Shown piece by piece: positions 3,031 through 5,796 of a stretch of 5,796 bases of DNA (the first letter of the stretch is position 1; each line of letters begins with the position of its first letter). The stretch is from Kingella oralis (GTDB lineage Bacteria > Pseudomonadota > Gammaproteobacteria > Burkholderiales > Neisseriaceae), in contig CAJPSG010000081.1 of the NCBI GenBank assembly GCA_905373195.1, positions 1-5,796 on the forward strand, read 5' to 3'. The translations under genes and the position numbers were made by a program. The notes under the pieces are model-generated. The model had not been told where the DNA came from, did no database searches, and worked only from the letters and a program-made list of their open reading frames with translations.

Positions 3031-5315
3031 TTTCAAAAGAACTTGAACTGATTTTGCAAGATTTATACACCCACGCCAAAAACGCGCGGCATGAATTGGT
3101 GGGCTTGGAGCATTTGCTGTTGGCGATTGTGCAAGGTTCAACCGAAGTGAACGCGGCGTTGCAGCATTGCGGCGTGGAAACCGCGCTGTTGGTGGTGCAA
3201 CTGCAAGAAAGCATTGATGAAAACACGCCTGTTTATCCCGTCGACCAAGCCACGCACGAGCCGCAGCCCACGGTGGGCTTTCAGCGCGTGATACAGCGGG
3301 CGATGATTCATGTGCAGCATTCATCGCAGGATAAAGTGTTACCCGAGGATGTGCTGATTGCGCTGCTGGATGAAGACGACAGCCCTGCGGCGTATTTCTT
3401 GCAACTGCATTCGGTGAAACGCATTGATTTGTTACGCTATTTTTCGCATCGTTCAGGCAGCCTGAATGCGGGTGCGCCACCGTCTTCGCGCGATGAGGAC
3501 GACGACAACAATCTTGCCGATAATCCGCTGGAAGCCTACACCATCCACCTGAACGCCGAAGTGAAAGCCGAGCGCATTGACCCGCTGATTGGGCGCGAGG
3601 CAGAGATGGAGCGGATGCTGCAAGTGTTGTGCCGCCGCCGCAAAAATAATCCTTTGCTGGTGGGCGAGGCGGGCGTGGGCAAAACCGCGCTGGCAGAGGG
3701 TTTGGCGTATTTGATTGAGCAAAAACAAGTGCCCGAAGTGTTGGCAAAGGCGCAAGTGTATTCGCTGGATATGGGCGCGTTGCTGGCGGGAGCGAAATAC
3801 CGTGGTGACTTTGAAGCGCGGGTGAAAGCGGTGTTAAAAGCGTTGACAACCATTCCCAATACGCTGTTGTTTATTGACGAAATCCACACCATGATTGGCG
3901 CGGGCAGCACGCAAGGCAGCGTGATGGATGCGTCTAATTTGCTCAAACCCGCGTTGGCAAAAGGGCAGCTGCGCTGCATCGGCGCGACAACGTATGACGA
4001 ATACCGCACCGTGTTTGCCAAAGACCACGCCTTAAATCGCCGTTTCCAAAAAATTGACATCGGCGAGCCGAGCGTGTCGGAGACCGTGCAGATTTTGCAG
4101 GGCTTGAAGCCCATGTTTGAAGCGCATCACAACGTGCATTACACCGACGATGCTTTTCAGGCTGCCGCCGAGCTGTCGGCAAAATACATCAACGAGCGAT
4201 TCTTGCCCGACAAAGCCATTGATATTATTGACGAAGCAGGCGCCGCCCAACGCATCGCGCAGCCTGAAAACCGCCAAGACAAAATCGGCAAAAACGAGAT
4301 TGAACGCATCATCGCCAAAATCGCCCGCATTCCCGAAACCACCGTGTCGCACGATGATAAAACCGTGTTGCGCCATCTTGCCGACACGCTCAAAGCCAAA
4401 GTGTTCGGGCAAGACGAAGCGATTGATTTGATTACCACCGCCATCAAGCTCGCCCGTTCTGGCTTGGGGCAGCCTGAAAAACCGATTGGCAGCTTTTTGT
4501 TTTCAGGCAGCACAGGCGTGGGCAAAACCGAAGTGGCCCGCCAGCTTGCCAACGCGCTGGGCATCACGCTGCAACGCTTTGATATGTCGGAATATTCCGA
4601 GCCATTTGCGGTAACCCGCTTTATCGGCGCGCCCCCTGGTTATGTGGGCTTTGACCAAGGCGGCTTGCTCACCGAAGCCATCAACAAGCATCCGCATTGC
4701 GTGCTGCTGTTGGACGAAATGGAAAAAGCCCACCCCGATATTTACAACGTGTTTTTGCAAGTGATGGACGCGGGCAGGCTCACCGACAACACAGGCAAAA
4801 GCGCAGATTTTCGCAACGTGATTATCATCATGACCACCAACGCGGGCGCGCAAACGCTCAATCGTGCCAATTTTGGCTTCACAGGCAAACACGAGCGCGG
4901 CGATGAAATGGAAGCCATCAAAAAAACCTTTACCCCCGAGTTTCGCAATCGCTTGGATGCTGTTGTGCCTTTCGCGCCGCTTACGCCCGAAATCATTTTG
5001 CGCGTGGCGGATAAATTCCTTGCCCAGCTTGGCGAGCAGCTTGCTGCGAAAAACGTTTCCGCTACCTTTGGCAGCGCCTTGCGCGAACACCTTGCCGCCA
5101 AAGGCTTTGACCCGCAAATGGGCGCGCGCCCGATGCAACGCTTGATTCAAAGCGAAATCCGCCAAGCCCTTGCCGATGAATTGTTGTTTGGCAAATTGGC
5201 AAACGGCGGCAGCGTGGCGATTGATTGGGATAACGAGGCGCAGAAGGTGGTGTTGGAGATGAATGCGGCGAAAGTGGAGCTGGAAAAAGAAGCGGCGGAG
5301 CTAAAATGCGTATAG
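3027..5315 (+). CDS. clpA: ClpA, ATP-dependent Clp protease ATPase subunit
   Basis: The AAA+ unfoldase of ClpAP, 762 residues against 758 in E. coli. It unfolds substrates, including those delivered by ClpS, and threads them into ClpP. The Clp N-domain spans about 1-142, followed by an acidic linker (about 143-170). D1 has Walker A GEAGVGKT (213-220), pore loop KYRG (257-260), Walker B LLFIDE (280-285) and arginines 338-339. D2 has Walker A GSTGVGKT (494-501), pore loop GYVG (538-541), Walker B LLLDE (560-564), FRNR (639-642) and sensor 2 GARPMQR (699-705). The ClpP-docking tripeptide, IGL in E. coli, is FGF here (616-618). The start MISKELEL aligns with E. coli MLNQELEL and has GAGGAA at 3013-3018. 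ClpP is not in this window. Several DUS copies are translated in surface or linker positions. Confidence 0.97.
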   Translation: MISKELELILQDLYTHAKNARHELVGLEHLLLAIVQGSTEVNAALQHCGVETALLVVQLQESIDENTPVYPVDQATHEPQPTVGFQRVIQRAMIHVQHSSQDKVLPEDVLIALLDEDDSPAAYFLQLHSVKRIDLLRYFSHRSGSLNAGAPPSSRDEDDDNNLADNPLEAYTIHLNAEVKAERIDPLIGREAEMERMLQVLCRRRKNNPLLVGEAGVGKTALAEGLAYLIEQKQVPEVLAKAQVYSLDMGALLAGAKYRGDFEARVKAVLKALTTIPNTLLFIDEIHTMIGAGSTQGSVMDASNLLKPALAKGQLRCIGATTYDEYRTVFAKDHALNRRFQKIDIGEPSVSETVQILQGLKPMFEAHHNVHYTDDAFQAAAELSAKYINERFLPDKAIDIIDEAGAAQRIAQPENRQDKIGKNEIERIIAKIARIPETTVSHDDKTVLRHLADTLKAKVFGQDEAIDLITTAIKLARSGLGQPEKPIGSFLFSGSTGVGKTEVARQLANALGITLQRFDMSEYSEPFAVTRFIGAPPGYVGFDQGGLLTEAINKHPHCVLLLDEMEKAHPDIYNVFLQVMDAGRLTDNTGKSADFRNVIIIMTTNAGAQTLNRANFGFTGKHERGDEMEAIKKTFTPEFRNRLDAVVPFAPLTPEIILRVADKFLAQLGEQLAAKNVSATFGSALREHLAAKGFDPQMGARPMQRLIQSEIRQALADELLFGKLANGGSVAIDWDNEAQKVVLEMNAAKVELEKEAAELKCV
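3455..3466 (+). repeat. DUS inside clpA at the N-domain linker
   Basis: Exact 12-mer, translated as part of Ser-Gly-Ser-Leu-Asn (residues 143-147), where the N-domain gives way to the acidic linker. Confidence 0.9.
4156..4167 (-). repeat. Near-DUS inside clpA, read as FQAA
   Basis: Eleven of 12 match on the minus strand. In the clpA frame it encodes Phe377-Gln-Ala-Ala380, the same peptide the mltG copy encodes. Confidence 0.65.
4257..4268 (+). repeat. DUS core inside clpA, read as QPE (first)
   Basis: The 10-base core GCAGCCTGAA (4259-4268) is intact but the AG prefix is not, giving 10 of 12. It encodes Gln412-Pro-Glu414. Confidence 0.55.
4467..4478 (+). repeat. Near-DUS inside clpA, read as QPE (second)
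   Basis: Eleven of 12 match, core intact. It encodes Gln482-Pro-Glu484, just before the KPIGSFLF strand that leads into the D2 Walker A. E. coli ClpA, as I recall it, has HEH at this position. Confidence 0.7.
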
Positions 5316-5385
5316 CCGAAAATATCTAATATCTTGTTGTCCATTTATCGCCCATCATCGCCATTCGTTTGGCACAGCCATTATT

Positions 5386-5445
5386 AGGCAGCCTGAAACG
5401 CCCATTTCCCAGTTTAGCTTCGCCGAACTTTATTTCAGGCTGCCT
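5386..5445. repeat. Inverted DUS pair between clpA and the membrane protein gene
   Basis: Arms 5386-5398 and 5433-5445 are a perfect 13-bp inverted repeat with a 34-base loop, and both contain exact DUS copies. The right arm ends one base before the AAAGGA ribosome site of the next gene. No T-run follows, and I see no other terminator for clpA in 5316-5457, so read-through into the next gene is possible. Confidence 0.88.
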
Positions 5446-5457
5446 CAAAGGAATCCC

Positions 5458-5796
5458 ATGTCTGCCCTTTATTCCTACGCCCACATCATCCATCTGTATT
5501 GCGCCATCACCTTTGTGGGCGGTGTGTTTTTTGAAGCCTTGGTGCTCAGCGTGATGCACAGCAAGCGGGTTTCGCGCGAAGCCCGCCGCGAGGTAGAACG
5601 CGCGTTGTCGTATCGCGCCGTGCGCGTGATGCCGTGGGTGGTGAGCGGCGTGTTTTTATCGGGGCTAACCATGGCGCATCGCTACGCCAGCGTGTTGCGT
5701 CATCCGTTTTCAGGCGGCTTTGCCACCATGCTGTCGCTAAAAATTCTGCTCGCGTTTGGCATCCTCGCGCATTTTGTCATCGCGGTTTACAAAATG
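5458..5796 (+). CDS. Integral membrane protein, CopD/HemJ-like, 3' end cut off
   Basis: An open frame of 113 codons with no stop before the window edge, so the C-terminus is missing. It begins with ATG five bases after AAAGGA (5447-5452), a good ribosome site. The first membrane segment (about 7-32) carries two histidines, His9 and His12 (YAHIIHLY), followed by a GG pair. A basic loop with KRVSREARREVER (36-48) follows, then a second membrane segment near 56-73 and a third near 90-111 (LSLKILLAFGILAHFVIAVY). The histidine-bearing first helix, and a lysine opening a later helix, recall CopD-type and HemJ-type membrane proteins; I could not decide between them or exclude another family. Coding status is supported by ribosome site, codon use and the membrane pattern. 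Function (copper handling, heme-related or other) is not shown. Confidence 0.72.
   Translation, partial: MSALYSYAHIIHLYCAITFVGGVFFEALVLSVMHSKRVSREARREVERALSYRAVRVMPWVVSGVFLSGLTMAHRYASVLRHPFSGGFATMLSLKILLAFGILAHFVIAVYKM

Noticed and set aside
3025..3849. 274-codon open frame on the minus strand opposite the 5' part of clpA
   Set aside because: Pro-, Ala- and Ser-rich low-complexity product with no domain. ClpA in this stretch matches its family throughout.
4500..4511. Further DUS near the D2 Walker A (TTCAGGCAGCAC-like)
   Set aside because: Only about nine of 12 positions agree and the core is broken.
4503..5165. 220-codon open frame on the minus strand opposite clpA D2
   Set aside because: No recognisable motif, and fully contained in the conserved D2 ATPase coding sequence.
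5709..5720. DUS-like TTCAGGCGGCTT in the final gene
   Set aside because: Two mismatches, one in the core; too weak to call.
1..5796. CRISPR array or mobile-element repeats
   Set aside because: The recurring short repeat is irregularly spaced, in both orientations and also inside genes, as expected for uptake sequences. No regular spacers, transposase or target-site duplications are seen.
106..5796. A previously undescribed multi-gene system
   Set aside because: All complete genes belong to known families in ordinary arrangements. No unknown gene cluster, toxin-antitoxin pair or defence-type module is visible.

Overview
The window looks like chromosomal core DNA from the family Neisseriaceae, most likely Kingella or a close relative. 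The main clue is a 12-mer, AGGCAGCCTGAA, found 11 times exactly on the two strands and at least 6 more times with one mismatch. Roughly 0.0007 exact copies would be expected by chance. From memory, this is the Kingella-type dialect of the Neisseriaceae DNA uptake sequence (DUS), which differs from the GCCGTCTGAA core of Neisseria meningitidis and N. gonorrhoeae. The proteins agree: the cold-shock protein closely resembles the neisserial one.

Layout, left to right. Positions 1-105 hold three DUS copies leading into a rightward RDD-family membrane protein gene (106-624). A non-coding 3' stretch with one more DUS ends at a strong bidirectional terminator (750-798), itself built from an inverted DUS pair. 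Then come three leftward genes: a BolA/IbaG-type protein (807-1055), the endolytic transglycosylase mltG (1145-2149) and a single-domain cold-shock protein (2322-2525). An intrinsic terminator (2255-2289) separates the cold-shock gene from mltG. DUS hairpins lie in both spacers between these genes. A 199-bp AT-rich region (2526-2724) divides the leftward cold-shock gene from the rightward clpS-clpA pair. clpS (2725-3030) and clpA (3027-5315) overlap by four bases at ATGA. After a 142-bp spacer with another inverted DUS pair, the window ends inside a rightward integral membrane protein gene (from 5458).

Functionally, ClpS and ClpA form the adaptor and unfoldase of the N-degron/ClpAP proteolytic pathway. 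Their divergent pairing with a cold-shock gene matches the cspD-clpS-clpA arrangement of E. coli. MltG cuts nascent peptidoglycan glycan strands, IbaG-type proteins work with monothiol glutaredoxins in iron-sulfur/iron homeostasis, and the two flanking membrane proteins have no firm role.

I see no mobile element, CRISPR array, tRNA or rRNA, and no credible new multi-gene system. The points worth following up are finer: a substituted pocket residue in ClpS, DUS copies translated into ClpA, MltG and ClpS peptides, DUS pairs used as terminators or hairpins, and overlapping opposed promoter-like elements between csp and clpS. No gene-free stretch exceeds 300 bases.
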